Below are positions 12,289 through 24,147 of a stretch of 64,000 nucleotides of DNA, piece by piece (position 1 is the first letter of the stretch; each line of letters opens with the position of its first letter). The notes beneath the pieces are model-generated. The model did not search any database. It saw only the letters and a program-made list of their open reading frames with translations, and was not told where the DNA came from. Position numbers and translations under genes: made by a program. Source of the DNA: Stereum hirsutum FP-91666 SS1 (taxonomy: Eukaryota > Basidiomycota > Agaricomycetes > Russulales > Stereaceae). The stretch is from assembly GCF_000264905.1 (NCBI RefSeq), contig NW_006763157.1, positions 271,699 through 335,698 on the forward strand. The letters run 5' to 3'.

Positions 12289-15200
12289 TCAACTGGGACT
12301 GCTTGGTGCCGTTGCATAGCCATCATTAGTAGAGGAATCGGATACATCATCTGGAGCACCTGAGTTTATGTTCAGTGAGATGGTACTGGCGGCCGGTAAT
12401 ATACCCATCCCTTGGCCGAGTAGTCCAGCCTGGAAAGAAAAAAGGACGAAAATCAGCGTTAGCATCATCATATCGAGAGTGGGTGCACAGTGATAGTAAC
12501 TCTCGTACTTGCTGAGGAACAGCATCAGGTGCAGTCAGTGGCGTAGCACCGTGCTCTTGAAGAAGTTGCATTATAGCTTTGAGCCCCTTAAACCTCGAGG
12601 CCTCTAATGCGCTTCCATATTTCCCTGCTCGTGCGTTCACGTTCGCCCGCCACTCAAGGAGAAGCTTCACAATGCGCATGTGACCTCCAGAGCATGCTGC
12701 TTCGAGGGCGGTGCCGTATTCGCCTCCTTCTGCATCGACCTCAGCTCCCTGCTCCAGTAGAAGCTTTACAACATCATCGTAACCACGGTAAGACGAAGCT
12801 CGAAGTGCGGAGCCAAATTGCTCCTTTCCCTCTGCATTCACATCAGCTCCATTCATGAGCAAAAGTATTGCTATGCGTTTATGGCCGCAATCCAACGCTG
12901 CCTGAAGCGCATTACCGTGATGGCCGCCCTGGGAGTTCACCTCTGCTCCCTTCTCAAGCAAAAATTTCACGATCTCTTCGTCGCCGTGAGCCGCCGCCGC
13001 TTGAAGTGCACTCCCATAATGACCGCCTCGTGCGTTTGGGCTGGAACCGTGCTCGAGCAGGAGCCTCACTATCCCCTTGTGGCCGTCTACTGATGCGCAT
13101 TGCAGGGCATCGCCATATTTCCCGGATCCATCCATATGAACGTCAGCACCTTGCTCAAGAAGCTGTTTGACGATATTGGTGTGGCCTGCGCGTGAGGCTG
13201 CCTGAAGTGGACTCCCATACTTTGATCCCTCTTCCTTTACATTCACCTCGGCTCCCTTATCGAGCAATAGCTGAATAATAGCTTCGTTGCCCCTGTAGCA
13301 TGCTACCTGGAGTGCACTTCCGTAACGACCGCCTTTCGCGTTCACATCGGACCCTGCCTCAAGCAGTAGCTGGATGATTTCCTCGTAGGTTTGAGTGGAA
13401 ATCTTAGAGGCATCTGTCAGCAGACTAACAAGGGGATTCTGTTGCCCTCTAGATCCCTGCAGGGGTGATGGTCGTTTTATAGCCTCTATTCGGTCATGCA
13501 TGAATTCATGCAGGGCAGTCCCAATGGTTTGATAACCATCCTCTGCCTCCGAGCCATTATTCATAGCAATAAGCAGCGGGAGCATATCCTCCTGTGTACC
13601 TTGTGATGCCGCCTGTAGTGCAGTGCCGTATTTCTCACCCCGAGAATTGACGTCGGCGTTTTTCTGAAGAAGAAGTCGTACAATGGCTTTTTGGCCGCGG
13701 AATGCTGCCGCTTGCAGGGGGCTACTGAACTGGGCAACCAAAGTCTCCAATTTTGGATTAACTTCTGCCCCCATCTCGAGAAGGAGTTCGACTATGTCGA
13801 TGTGCCCATGGTACGACGCTGCCTGAAGTGCTGTGCTAAATATACCGCCCTGTGCATTGGCATCGGCTCCATTTTGGAGCAGCAGACGTACGATACTAAT
13901 GTTACCGAAGGCTGACGCTGCCTGTAGCGCATTGAAATAAATCCCCTTCTCTCCCCTTAGTTCTGCTTTGTTGTCGATGAGAATCCGCACAATTGAGGAA
14001 GCACCGCGATATGATGCAGCCTGTAGAGCGCTACCATACTTGCCGCCTTTGGTATTGACATTGGCACCTTTTTGCAGGAGGAGCTGTACAACACCTTCAT
14101 GCCCAGCAGCAGCAGCAGCCTGTAATCCTGTTTGGTAACAGCCGCCCTGCTCATCCACGGTAGCACCCTTGCTGAGCAGGAGCTGGATAGTGCCTTCATC
14201 GCCGCGATATGACGCCGCTTGGAGAGCGTTACCGTACCTCCCTCCTTGAGCATTCACATCGGCTCCATTCTCTATTAGCAACCGTGCAATGCTGCTGTGT
14301 TCAGTATACAATGCTGCCTGCAGCGCGTTGCCGAAGTAGCCACTTTGGGCATTCACATCTGCCCCAGCTGACAGCATTAGCTCCGCAAGGTGTTGTGAAC
14401 CTTGAACAGCAGCACAGTACAGTATACTTGGCGCGCGACCACGCAGATATGAGTAGTCACGATATTCTCTCCAAATCATTGACCATAAACACACGGTGGG
14501 CCGTTCCGTGAATTCCTTGAATGCAAGAATGGTGGTGCGAAGTGCTTCGGAGGGCTGTGCTACACGCGCAAAATGAGTAATCCAGCTGGTCGCTGCATAT
14601 CTCGTCAGTGAGCGAACTACAGTGCCGAAGCCGATCTGCGCCCCGGTTTCCATGAGATATACGAGACAGGCATGTGCGATAATATCGTGGGCTAAGTCAC
14701 CATTCAGGTGGAAGTAGCGCATGCTACTATCACGAATACGATCTAGAATCAAATATTCTCTGACAGAAGCGTGGGCAAGCTCGATGATACTGGCTGGAGA
14801 AATTTGCCGATCCCTAACGCTGGCCAAGGATATCTGCTGACCCTCGGGCCCGACAATAACGACTAAACTAGAGCAGATGCTGAGTACCTCCTTAGGGTCA
14901 AACAAACTGTCCATAAGAGCGAAAGAAGGTCGCTCTTGCACGTCAAAGGTCTCAGAGACGTTCAAGGTTGTGGTCTCCGCAACTTCGCCGATGGAGAGGG
15001 GGTGGAGTGAGAATGCGAGCCACAGCAAGATACGCCTCGCGTATTCCCGACGCGTAGTAGGGATGCTCATGAGAACTCGCTCATAGGTCTCGTCAAGTGT
15101 TGATGGAAGAGTATTCAGAGCATCTAAAAGTTTCTTTGGAGAATCGCATTCCTGAAGAGCCTTGATCTGGCAATAGACCCAGCGAAACCTGACCGAGATC

Positions 15201-17421
15201 AAAGTCTGCCTGTTAGTAACTACCACGTTTAAGATAAATAAACAAAAGACACACATGCCGTCAGCCTTACGAATCAGTTGTTCCACAATAATATCGAGGG
15301 TGTCGGAAGAGAGATCCCTGAATTTTGGAATCGCATACTGGCCTCGAATAGTAGAGTCGATGTAGTACGCAATGTCCTTATTTGCTTCGGGATGATCTCG
15401 AAGGTCGATTCGGTTATCGGCTGGTATGATCGAGTTAATGCTACGCAGAATGTTCATCTGTGGTCGACCAGTGAGAAGCACATGTATCCCGACGATTGAC
15501 CATCTCGACAGAGAATCAAGGAAAGCGGCAACACGATCGAACTCGTCCGCGCACTCATCAAGCGCATCGACAATAAGATAGACATGCTTAAACGTCGGAA
15601 GCATCGCGCACAGTGTTGATTTCAGGGCGTCGACAGAGAACTCGCTCAGACCCAGAGTCTGATCGTGGAGATGCTGGAGAGCGTCAGGTATCGTGGAGGA
15701 ATGCACCAGTAACTGCTTGAGGCATGATCGAAGCATGTTCTCGCACGATTGCTTAGCTAAATCGCGTGAGTCGAAATAATGGTAAGCGAGGGCGGTGACA
15801 CCCAAGGGTTCCTTAGCAACGGCGTGGCGAAGCTCCTGGATGACAGTCGAGCTAGGAGGGAGAGATAGCCAGTCCGAAGAGCCTTGAGTGTAAAAAAAAG
15901 GCAACGTAATTCGTATGCGTACCTGAGAATAGTTTTTCCGAAGCCCGCTACAAGATGAGTATCACTATTAGAAAAATGAGCATCACAGAGAAATATTTGT
16001 CACTGACGTCCACCCTGGATCCACAGAAATGAATTCTCCTCATTTTTCCACCTTTTGAATTGGGGGGAATCCAAAAGCCACTTCCCAGTCCCTTCCATAT
16101 GTTTCTCACGAGCCGCGTTCTGACTTTTCGTCATGTCTGAGGTGGACAACCAAGTCAAATATTCACGACGTGTTTGATTATCTGTGCCGCATGTAATTTA
16201 GTTTTGATCAATCTGATGAATGCTTGAAGTGAATACTGGCTACGGTACGCACTCAAGGAAGATTGAAGTCGCTCATTCTGCTGAAGGACAGCAGACCTGA
16301 CACCCTCCATCAACGATCGAAATACTGCAGAATTATCTACAGACAACTTAATGAGGGACATCGCGAGGGATATTAATTAAACGCACCCTCAAGCTTTTCC
16401 ACGACATCACCGATGCGAACAAGCATCTTCCTGATGGTTTCTCCAGCCATAGCTCCGGTGTCATCTGCAGAGTTTTGATCAGCGCGCACATCATGGCACA
16501 AACGGACACCATGGGTACCTTCGGTGTGATCTCCTAGAACACCTAGAACTTGGTTCACCAGGGAGAGCACAGTGGCAGAGACCAACCTCCCCTCTTGAGT
16601 CGTTAACTGTGCAAACTTCTGAAGAGCGCCCTCCACATCGCTATCCTTCCCAATCATGGCCTTGAAGAACCGACCTAAAACGGAAAGTCAGCAACTATCG
16701 ATCATATCAGCGTCTTACTAATGAGACCAAACTCACGCGTCCGTCCCTCCTTAATAGCCTTCGTCGCTTGTCCGAATACCACTAGCATGTGCGCCAAGGT
16801 CTCGATCATCGTTTCTTTGATCGCGAGCGTGATATCATGTTGGATGTAGATTTCGTAGCGATTGAGAAGATGAACAAGGCCTTCAAGGAGCTCGTGGATA
16901 TAATCGTAGCTCTTTTCGACGTGTTTGGCAACCTGAGCAGAGTATGGAGCGTCAATATAATGATAGTCCCAGTCTAGTTCCAGCAGAGGGCATTAGAAAA
17001 TAAAAACGCACCGCGATCAGCGCACTGACTGCCTTGAATACTGGCTTTGCGAAGGAGGCCCCCTAAGCAGTATGGATGAAATAGAGAATGGAAGTTTAGT
17101 CCTCCAAAATGCAGAACTTTCCCTCAACAACATCTAAGAAAGAATCACCGGTACTGGTATTAAAGGAATTCCTTCGCCTAATACCTCTGCCAATCCGTTG
17201 ACCAGCTCGGCGAAAGGCTTCAGCACCTTGCGGATGGAATCCCACTTCTTTCGAAACGCATCGAAATCTTTGGAGCGGTCCTTCAGATTCCCCATCAGCC
17301 CATCGATGTCGCTAGGGATTTCCTCGATACTTTCTATAGTGTGGCCGGTCAGCTCTTTGTACCTGATTTTCGCCTGTTCGAATATCAAGGGTAACTGTTC
17401 CTCAAATGACTGGTCAAACAT
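12289..17421 (-). CDS. STAND (NLR-like) protein: Goodbye domain, NACHT NTPase, ankyrin repeats
   Basis: A signalling NTPase of the fungal NLR-like class. Such proteins are thought to oligomerise on sensing a ligand through their repeats. Ten exons join in frame to 1,496 residues: 17421-17155, 17062-17012, 16932-16737, 16674-16387, 16324-16253, 16181-16008, 15947-15923, 15851-15255, 15188-12509 and 12429-12289. The N terminus matches the fungal STAND N-terminal Goodbye domain (IRYKELTGHTIE, then LGEGIPLIP and FAKPVFKAV). NACHT follows, with P-loop GGPGFGKT near residue 350 and Walker B VYLIVDALDEC near 450. A helical region comes next, then about 18 ankyrin repeats from about residue 810 to 1440. 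The short tail is Ser/Asp-rich. The acceptor after the 25-base exon was chosen because the nearer one gives a stop. The gene is intact, so it is probably functional; the effector output is unknown. Confidence 0.9.
12535..14440 (-). repeat. Ankyrin repeat array within the NACHT gene
   Basis: About 18 units of close to 34 residues (about 102 bases) lie in one exon. Each follows the pattern G-x-Y-G-[NST]-A-L-Q-A-A-x-x-x-G-x-x-x-I-V-x-L-L-L-x-x-G-A-x-V-N. Units 9 and 10 are degenerate, with an insertion of about 30 residues around 13390-13560. The rest are well conserved, with a shared YGxALQAA step. Confidence 0.9.
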
Positions 17422-19481
17422 AATGGTGGAAAGAGGGGAGAGAACTGGTAAAGAGCAGAGGTAGTGGGTAGGTGGTGGTGGTATGGGAGAGAGATCACTG
17501 GGCGTGTGGTGCCTTTGCGCTGCCCGTGCAGTTCTGATTCCTGAATCGATGAGCTGTCACTGAATATAGGGTCGTGCAGATAGCGACGAATTTAGCCTTG
17601 CGGAATAATGCCGAACAACAGGCTCACTTCAGAGTCCTAACAATAGGATGTGGCGCGATCTTTTGATCACTCCCAAGAGGAACCTATGATGTACCCTTGC
17701 GTCTGGATACCTCGCGTCTGGATACCTTGTCGACGAGCAAATACTACAATCAGCTCTGACTGTTATCGAAGTATAAAGACTGCCGGGAGAGCACAACATA
17801 GAGCCTCTGAAAGCGATGTCCCTCATCTTCCCAGCTGGAGGCGTGTCGAAGGCGTGGTCGACAGCGGCTCCACAGCGGGACCAAATTAATCAGATACAGC
17901 TATATCTGACTTACATGATCAAGCACACGCGGCTAAGATCCCGCTTCTCGAGCTTTCCTACAACATTCTCGATCAACCGTGGTCTTGATAATTCAGACAC
18001 ACGAGGGGAAGGGGCCTAATATGCACTAATTGACGGGCAAAGAGATTCATCAGAGAACACAAATGCGCATGGCGGTGATGATTTTGCCGCTGAGGGCGTG
18101 AAGTGGAGATCTAGCCGTTTGCAGATTACTTATATCGGAGTGACAAGGGGAGAGAAATATGGGGTGCTTTGTGTAGAGTCACAAAATCATGAATGACTTT
18201 CTATCTCACAAACGCAGAAACTTCCTCTTGTTAACTGGAAGACCATCTGTGTAAGCTGTGTGTAACACATCAAAAAGTCTACAGGCCCGTGCACCATCAC
18301 TCCGTTTCAGGCACCCACATACCCTCCTCACATCACTCTCCCCGCTGCAGTGGCAAAATTCTATACAAGCGGCTGAAGCGTGTGAGAAGAGAATTAGCTT
18401 GAGAAAGGAGAGCGGGAAGTGTGACAAAAGTGAGTGCGGGGACGAGTGAGTCGAAGTGATAGAACGGGAGAGGAGGATGCCATATCGGTGCACGACAGCG
18501 AACACTACTAATGCAACGACGATGTCCTGTCCTACGGGATCTAGTCAATGCGTAATAGTGCAAAAACAAAGGTCCGTTCTTCACAGAATTCGAATCTGTG
18601 TCAAAGAGCAGCTACTTAGGGAGTCTAGTTGGCGCCTAATCCTAATCCGTTACATCGGAAGACTGATAGTCAAGCTTCTCGGCTTTACCGATATATGCCA
18701 AAGCCAAAGCCAAATACAGAACCAATCTGATCAGTTTTCCTGGGACCACATTATCCTTTTGCTGTCCGAAGAACATTCTCAGAATCACTAAAGCACGCGT
18801 AGATTAATCGTTGACATCGTCCTTCGACCGTTTCGCCAAAGGGTTCGTCTTACTAGCCCAGTGAGACGAGCAGAGCAGCATGCTGCCAAATCACAGAGAA
18901 TATACCCTGAGAAATCGCAAGAAGGACGTGACGATGAAAGACGAGGATGTCTACGTGTATGTGTGTGCAAAGTGGAAAGGAAAAATACTTCACGAGGACT
19001 TACTCGTAGGAAGAGTAATGTATTGGAAAGGGAGACAAACCTGGGCTCCACCAGCGGCGTGAGGAAGCGAGAGGGGCGATGACGGGGGAGAAACGGAGGC
19101 CAAGGGGGGATGAGGTGCGAGGGGTTAGCGTGGCGTGAATGCAAATGGGGTGCAGGCAAAGAAGATGAAGACGACGAAGAGGAGAGAACATTGAACACAC
19201 CTCGGACAGTCTTCTTGGTAGATCGTGAGCGCATGCACCGACACACCAAACACATGTTGGTGACCTTCATGGCGCGGGTCATGCATACCGTTGACAGGAG
19301 ATGAGGTAAAGCTCTGCCTCCTGGAAGTGATGCTACAGCAAATGTCAGCTGGTGTGCGAGACAAAGTACGAGGCACAGAGAAGGGAGCGTACGTGAGCTC
19401 TGAGAAAGTCTATACAGACATCGACCGATTCGATCCTATACAATAAACCCGTCTCAAGCACAAGCGAATCGCCAACATGGC
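17422..19481. other. Two kilobases without a supported gene
   Basis: The left end is the promoter side of the NACHT gene. Several open frames of 60 to 165 codons overlap on both strands. The longest (18788-19282, minus) is Ser/Pro/His-rich low-complexity sequence. I found no chain of exons that gives a convincing protein, and no tRNA or repeat. Confidence 0.5.
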
Positions 19482-19912
19482 TCACGCGTGCTCAATCGCG
19501 TCGTACAGCTCAACCAATCGATCATGTACCGTTATGTAAACCACATTTCCAGTCGAAGAAAAAGCGAACGCACCCTCTCCTCCAGCAAACACAGATAATG
19601 AAGGTGAACCGGTGATAATTATTGTGGCGTTTGGATGGGCGCTGTCGAGGGTGTGGAGGTCAGGCCGGGGAAGCGAGCGCAGGTTGAGATCGAAGTTGTG
19701 TAGGGCGACATACCCGAAGTTGACGAACAGATGGAGGTCCGCATCGAAAGGAGCGAAGAGGCATCGACGCTCTGCAGCTCGCTTGTTCGACTGAGAATCA
19801 TCCGTCGTGTTCCATAGACTGTTAGTTACGGAGGAAGAAGATCTTAGATGTTGCGAGGGACGGACCTTGGATAGCTGCCGGTTGAAATCTCGTCAACTCT
19901 GCCTTTGGGAGA
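19482..19912 (-). CDS. C-terminal part of an uncharacterised protein
   Basis: Two blocks (19912-19866 and 19818-19482) join through a GT-AG intron in one frame to give 127 residues ending at a TGA. The sequence is protein-like, for example RRCLFAPFDADLHLFVNF and IIITGSPSLSVFAGGEG, with beta-rich hydrophobic alternation towards the end. The upstream side is unclear. The same frame continues to an ATG near 19970, but an in-frame TAG directly precedes position 19912. Either that TAG is an intron acceptor or the gene is broken. Further coding-looking sequence occurs up to about 20190. No family recognised. Confidence 0.4.
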
Positions 19913-21165
19913 CTACTTGAATGGGAATGAGAATATATCGAGCGCTTTCACGGTCGATGCGCTCGAACCATCCATATATCCAAGAGTTGTTTTAGATTCC
20001 CATTCTGTGTGAGAGACGGGCAGTTTGCTGCACGATGTTTACGGGTTGTTGCGCAAGAGCGTTGAATGAAGGGCCTGGATGGACGCGTCGACATTGCTGT
20101 GGGTTCTTCTGGGCTTCGCCCTCACAATGTCGAAAGTCGAATGGGGGTCTGGTATGCTGGGTATGAATGGTATAAGATGTACTTTCGACCAACTGTTCGT
20201 GGGAGAATTACGTCAGCCGTGACCACGCTGAGCAAGCCAGACTATCCGCGGTTGTTCTATTGCTTTCGTGTAGACTCTCCCGTCTGGCCTCGTCCGCTCG
20301 GTGAGTCTCTACTACGATCCATACATCGGACAGACTTCTCATGCTCCTAACTGTTATGAAGATCTTTGCTTGCTCTTTTCTGCTTCTGTATGTATTTCAG
20401 CCAGACATAGTTTGAGCAGCTTGGCGCGCGTACTTGGATTCTTTCAGACTCTCATGTCCAAGGTTTTCTTCTTATCATCCAGTGATCCGCAGTGAGTATA
20501 GAATACTTATGGACCGGCAGACCAAAACTTGAAAAGGCCGAGCTTGTCTGGTTGATGGGCAGAGCTATTCGCAGAAAGCGATTTTCGCCGAGGCGCGCGA
20601 AGTAGGAAAGACGTGCCGAAGCCTTGTTCGAGGCATAGCTCCTTTATTTGTTCACACCACCTCCCAGACATCTCATCTAGGTTCTCGACTGCTTTCGACC
20701 TTAAACCTATTCTGTTCTCTGACTATGAGAATGGATGAGCGGTGTAGAAGGGTCTATGGTGTGCTAGATATCATTTTGGCCTACACGTTGGTTCGAGCAG
20801 GCACGATGAGGCAGTACGATGGCTGATCCGACGATGAATCAGATCCTTAAGGACCACCGGGATGTCATGCTAGTACGGCCATGGAATGCCTTGGAGTTTG
20901 CAGCAATAGTACCGCCTGCTGAGCAAGGACTGTGAGTGCATCCCCAAACGAATTTTCCTCAGCAAGCGGCAACCATCGCCACAGGGATAACCCGATGTAC
21001 GCCACTCGGCGGGTTCAGCCAAATTCTTTTGTGCCCCGTTTGGGCGAGGCCTAGCGCCCGATCGGTCGAACATGACAATGAAGATGCCGTCATCCCGCTT
21101 CTCGTCGTGTTTTGGATCCGGGGTCGCGCAACGTGCCCGCCTGTCATCCTTTCTTTTCCGTGGAG
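19913..21165. other. Possible upstream exons, otherwise empty
   Basis: The first 280 bases may hold 5' exons of the minus-strand fragment just left of here (for example a frame around 20060-20160). The rest, to the TATA box of the secreted-protein gene, shows only short frames and nothing recognisable. Confidence 0.4.
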
Positions 21166-21173
21166 TATATAAA
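21166..21173 (+). promoter_or_regulatory. TATA box of the secreted-protein gene
   Basis: The sequence TATATAAA lies 133-140 bases upstream of the start codon at 21306. A CT-rich leader (about 21195-21260) follows, as in many strongly expressed fungal genes. It is the clearest core promoter in the window. Confidence 0.7.
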
Positions 21174-21305
21174 CAAGGGTCTGTTTCAATTTGGCTTTCT
21201 CCTCACCCCCCATCACTACTCAACCACTCCACCTTTCTATCCCTCCTCTGTCTTCGCATCTAACGCCACACGCCACACTCACATATTTACCCACTAATAC
21301 TCGAA

Positions 21306-22064
21306 ATGAAGTTCTTCACCGCACTCGTCTCCCTCGGTCTCGCCGCTGTTGCTGCTGCACAGAGCATCGCCATTGGTGCACCTGCTGATGGGACCAGTGT
21401 CTCAGCTGGACAGAGTTTGACCGTGCAGGTCGAGCGTCCCGTACGCCGTTCCTTTCCCCTTCGCAGAGCCGTCACTGATTCCCATAATGTCTTCCACCCA
21501 TCCTCCATTTCAATTTCTTTCAACAAATAGGACTCCCTCACAGGCTCGACGGAAGTCGCAATCGTGATCTCAGTCGCGCCCTGCTCTTCCTCCAACATCG
21601 AATCCTGCCCGGATCCCTCCGGCCGGCTCGGCTCCACTCTCTACTCCGGTTCCTTTGATCCCGAATTCCCTACATCATCCCCGGGATCGACAGCGAATGG
21701 GTATAATGGCCCTCAGCAGAACTACACGGTCATTATCCCCAGCAATGGTTTGACCAGTGGGAATCTGGCCTTGCTGAGTGTTGTCCATCTGAGTTTGGTC
21801 GGAGTGAGTCACTTTCTTCGGTTGTCCTGACGTCTTGTTTCGTGGCCATTTTACTCTTTGTGTATGGATGATCTGTGTTGAGGACTACTCCTTGCCATTG
21901 ACCAAGACGCATTCCAGGAGGCTGTATTGTCGTCGATCTGCGACGAGGCTCCGGTGGTTCGATGGTGAAGATTGCACGCTGACCTGTTTTCTCGTCCGCG
22001 CATGTTCTAGGCCGGTCCGTACCCGCTCTACGAGATCAAGAACGTTACGCTTAACATCAACTAG
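21306..22064 (+). CDS. Small secreted protein
   Basis: A short extracellular protein of unknown role. Three exons (21306-21440, 21531-21803, 22011-22064), all breaking at codon boundaries, give 153 residues. The N terminus is a textbook signal peptide (MKFFTALVSLGLAAVAAAQ) with likely cleavage after Ala-Ala or after AAAQ. The mature part begins SIAIGAPADGTSVSAGQSL, holds two closely spaced Cys, and ends GPYPLYEIKNVTLNIN with one N-glycosylation site. I have seen similar agaricomycete proteins that share the GAPADG, VVHLSLVG and NVTLN elements. They look like a single beta-sandwich domain, but no function is known to me. The strong TATA box and CT-rich leader suggest high or induced expression. 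Confidence 0.9.
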
Positions 22065-24147
22065 TCTCATCCACCCGCACTTACGCACAACCTCACGTAT
22101 CCTGTCGGACTTCTCTTGCACGAACTTTAGCGCCCATATAATGGACTTTCTGCTTGCACCCATATTCGTAACACTTTATCTGCCTTCTCCTTCTCGACCT
22201 CTTGTCCAGCCTCTTCCCTAATTCCATTCAAAAATACCCTCGTAGTACCTCCCCATTTCCTAATTTGTTTCTGATTTACCGTTTTCTGGGATAACCAACG
22301 ATTGTGACATTGGACTATCGAACTTTTTCTGGGATTCTGCTGTTTTACGACCGATACGTCGTCACACCACGCCAGCCGACTGTTTCGCTCCCTTCCGCAT
22401 ATGCGTATGGGTAATTATTGTTCGGTGCCCTTACTTTTGGAACTTTCGGACACATTGGACCAGGACACCAGTACATAGTCTTTGTGGTATAACATTTGAG
22501 CCGAGCTGCTAGTGAAGTTTTCTTGTAGTTCAGGTCGGTGGTCTCAGTTTGTGAAAGACGATGTGTGTGGTATGGTAAGCCTCTTGGCTGCGCAAACGAC
22601 GACGGACAAACATTGATCACAGCCGGCGTCCTGCAGTTTCTCAACATTGACACCAATCCAACCCGACGTAACACAATGACGACTACGTTCTGTACCCTCC
22701 CCCCAGCCTCGCCCTCCAATTATGTGCCCTCATCTTCTGCAATCATTATCCCAAATGCTGCCTCTACACGGCGTTTCTCCATTAGGTGTTTCACCTCCTT
22801 CGTCTCCATCTCCGTCGGACTGCCCATCTTCTTCGATCTGCACAGTCTCGTCCTTGATGTTTCGCCATAGCGGCAGATGGTCGTGTTGCCCTCGCATCTC
22901 CAACCCGCTCATTGTTCGCGAACTAGCTTCATTCTCATCTCCCATCTTGCAAGTTGTACCTCGTGTCCCGTCCGGTCCCGCCTCCCATCTCATGCCGTGT
23001 CACTCATCTCGCTGCGTCCTCGGTGTCGTTCCGAACGTGCTCAGTAGCACTACCAATACTCTTCACTAGCTAGCTCACTGTATTACGGATGGCAGGTATG
23101 AATAATGCGTACACGCTACGATCAATGGCCAAGCCCGGGGACGGAACGAACCGCACGCTCGCGAGTTTTCGTTGGGTATGTAGCTGTCATGCTCAGGCTC
23201 GTCCGCGGCGCGGGGGGTGCACGCGGGTCGTTTTTTGTCACAGATGGCCAACATCCATTCAAGATGGATGTTGGGGCTGATCTCAAGCACACGGTAGCAA
23301 AGATTTCATCGTCGGGCTACATAGGGTACTTATGAGCGTGTTGTGGCGAAATGATGTGGCGGGATAGATCAAATAGATGCAGTGTAGATGGGATCTGGAA
23401 GGGGAGTCGAGTGAGCCCATGCGTGAGTCTGAGTAGAGAATCTGAGGCAGACACGGGTTTTCATTCGTTGAGGGTTTGGGCACCTTTTGTTATGCGAAGC
23501 TATACAGTGGGTGACTTTCCGTGGGGCGTTTGTGTGCGTTCTAGAGGCCTAGAACACAGAAAAGAGGCTCAGATCAACATTTGACTGGCTGAGAGCCTCG
23601 TATTTGTGCTTCTGTGCGTCAAGAAACACTCCTAGACTGCTACTGAAAGTCACCCAATGTGCTCAAATCGGTTCCCTGATACTCAAGAAAGATCAACATG
23701 CATTAGCAAGACTTCGATTCATCATGAGTTCGTCAGCCACGTGAAAGAAAGAAATATACAAAGAAAAAAAATATTTATCGTGGAAACCGTACTGCGAAAA
23801 CAGAACAGGCTGATGAAGGATTCAGGAAGGAGCAACAGGTTGTGGTTGGGTTTGGTGAAGTGCCATGTAGGCGTTGTTTGTACTGGTTGATTTCTAAAGC
23901 CTTCGGAGCTTGAAATGGAGACGCGTCAGATCACTGTCAGATCTCGAGCTTGCTCCGCGACCCTTCCCAACCTGTTCCCTGCCTGAAAACACCACAGATA
24001 CACGCGTTTGCGTTCCATCGATTTTTACCGTTATTAGCTAAGTGTACTGATACATGTCTTTCCAGCTCGCCAGAACCTCAACTAGTCCCCACTTCGTACA
24101 CGCAAGTCGCCGCATGACTTGCCGTTTCTGTTGGACTTGAGCCAGCG
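22065..24147. other. Two kilobases without a supported gene
   Basis: Overlapping frames occur at 22538-23069 on both strands and again at 23080-23580. None has a domain, a signal peptide or convincing splice partners. The last 150 bases are the promoter side of the F-box gene. No repeats seen. Confidence 0.5.

Noticed and set aside
15852..15922. Use of the nearer splice acceptor in the NACHT gene
   Set aside because: It puts the downstream exon out of frame and meets a stop within a few codons.
18560..18610. tRNA-like T-arm (ACAGAATTCGAATCTGT)
   Set aside because: The palindrome lacks a matching acceptor stem, D-arm and anticodon arm at the right spacing.
18788..19282. Minus-strand open frame of 164 codons
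   Set aside because: Low-complexity Ser/Pro/His sequence without a domain, splice partners or consistent start; likely chance.
22538..23069. Overlapping frames on both strands
   Set aside because: Several frames are open at once, which points to base composition; none shows a domain.
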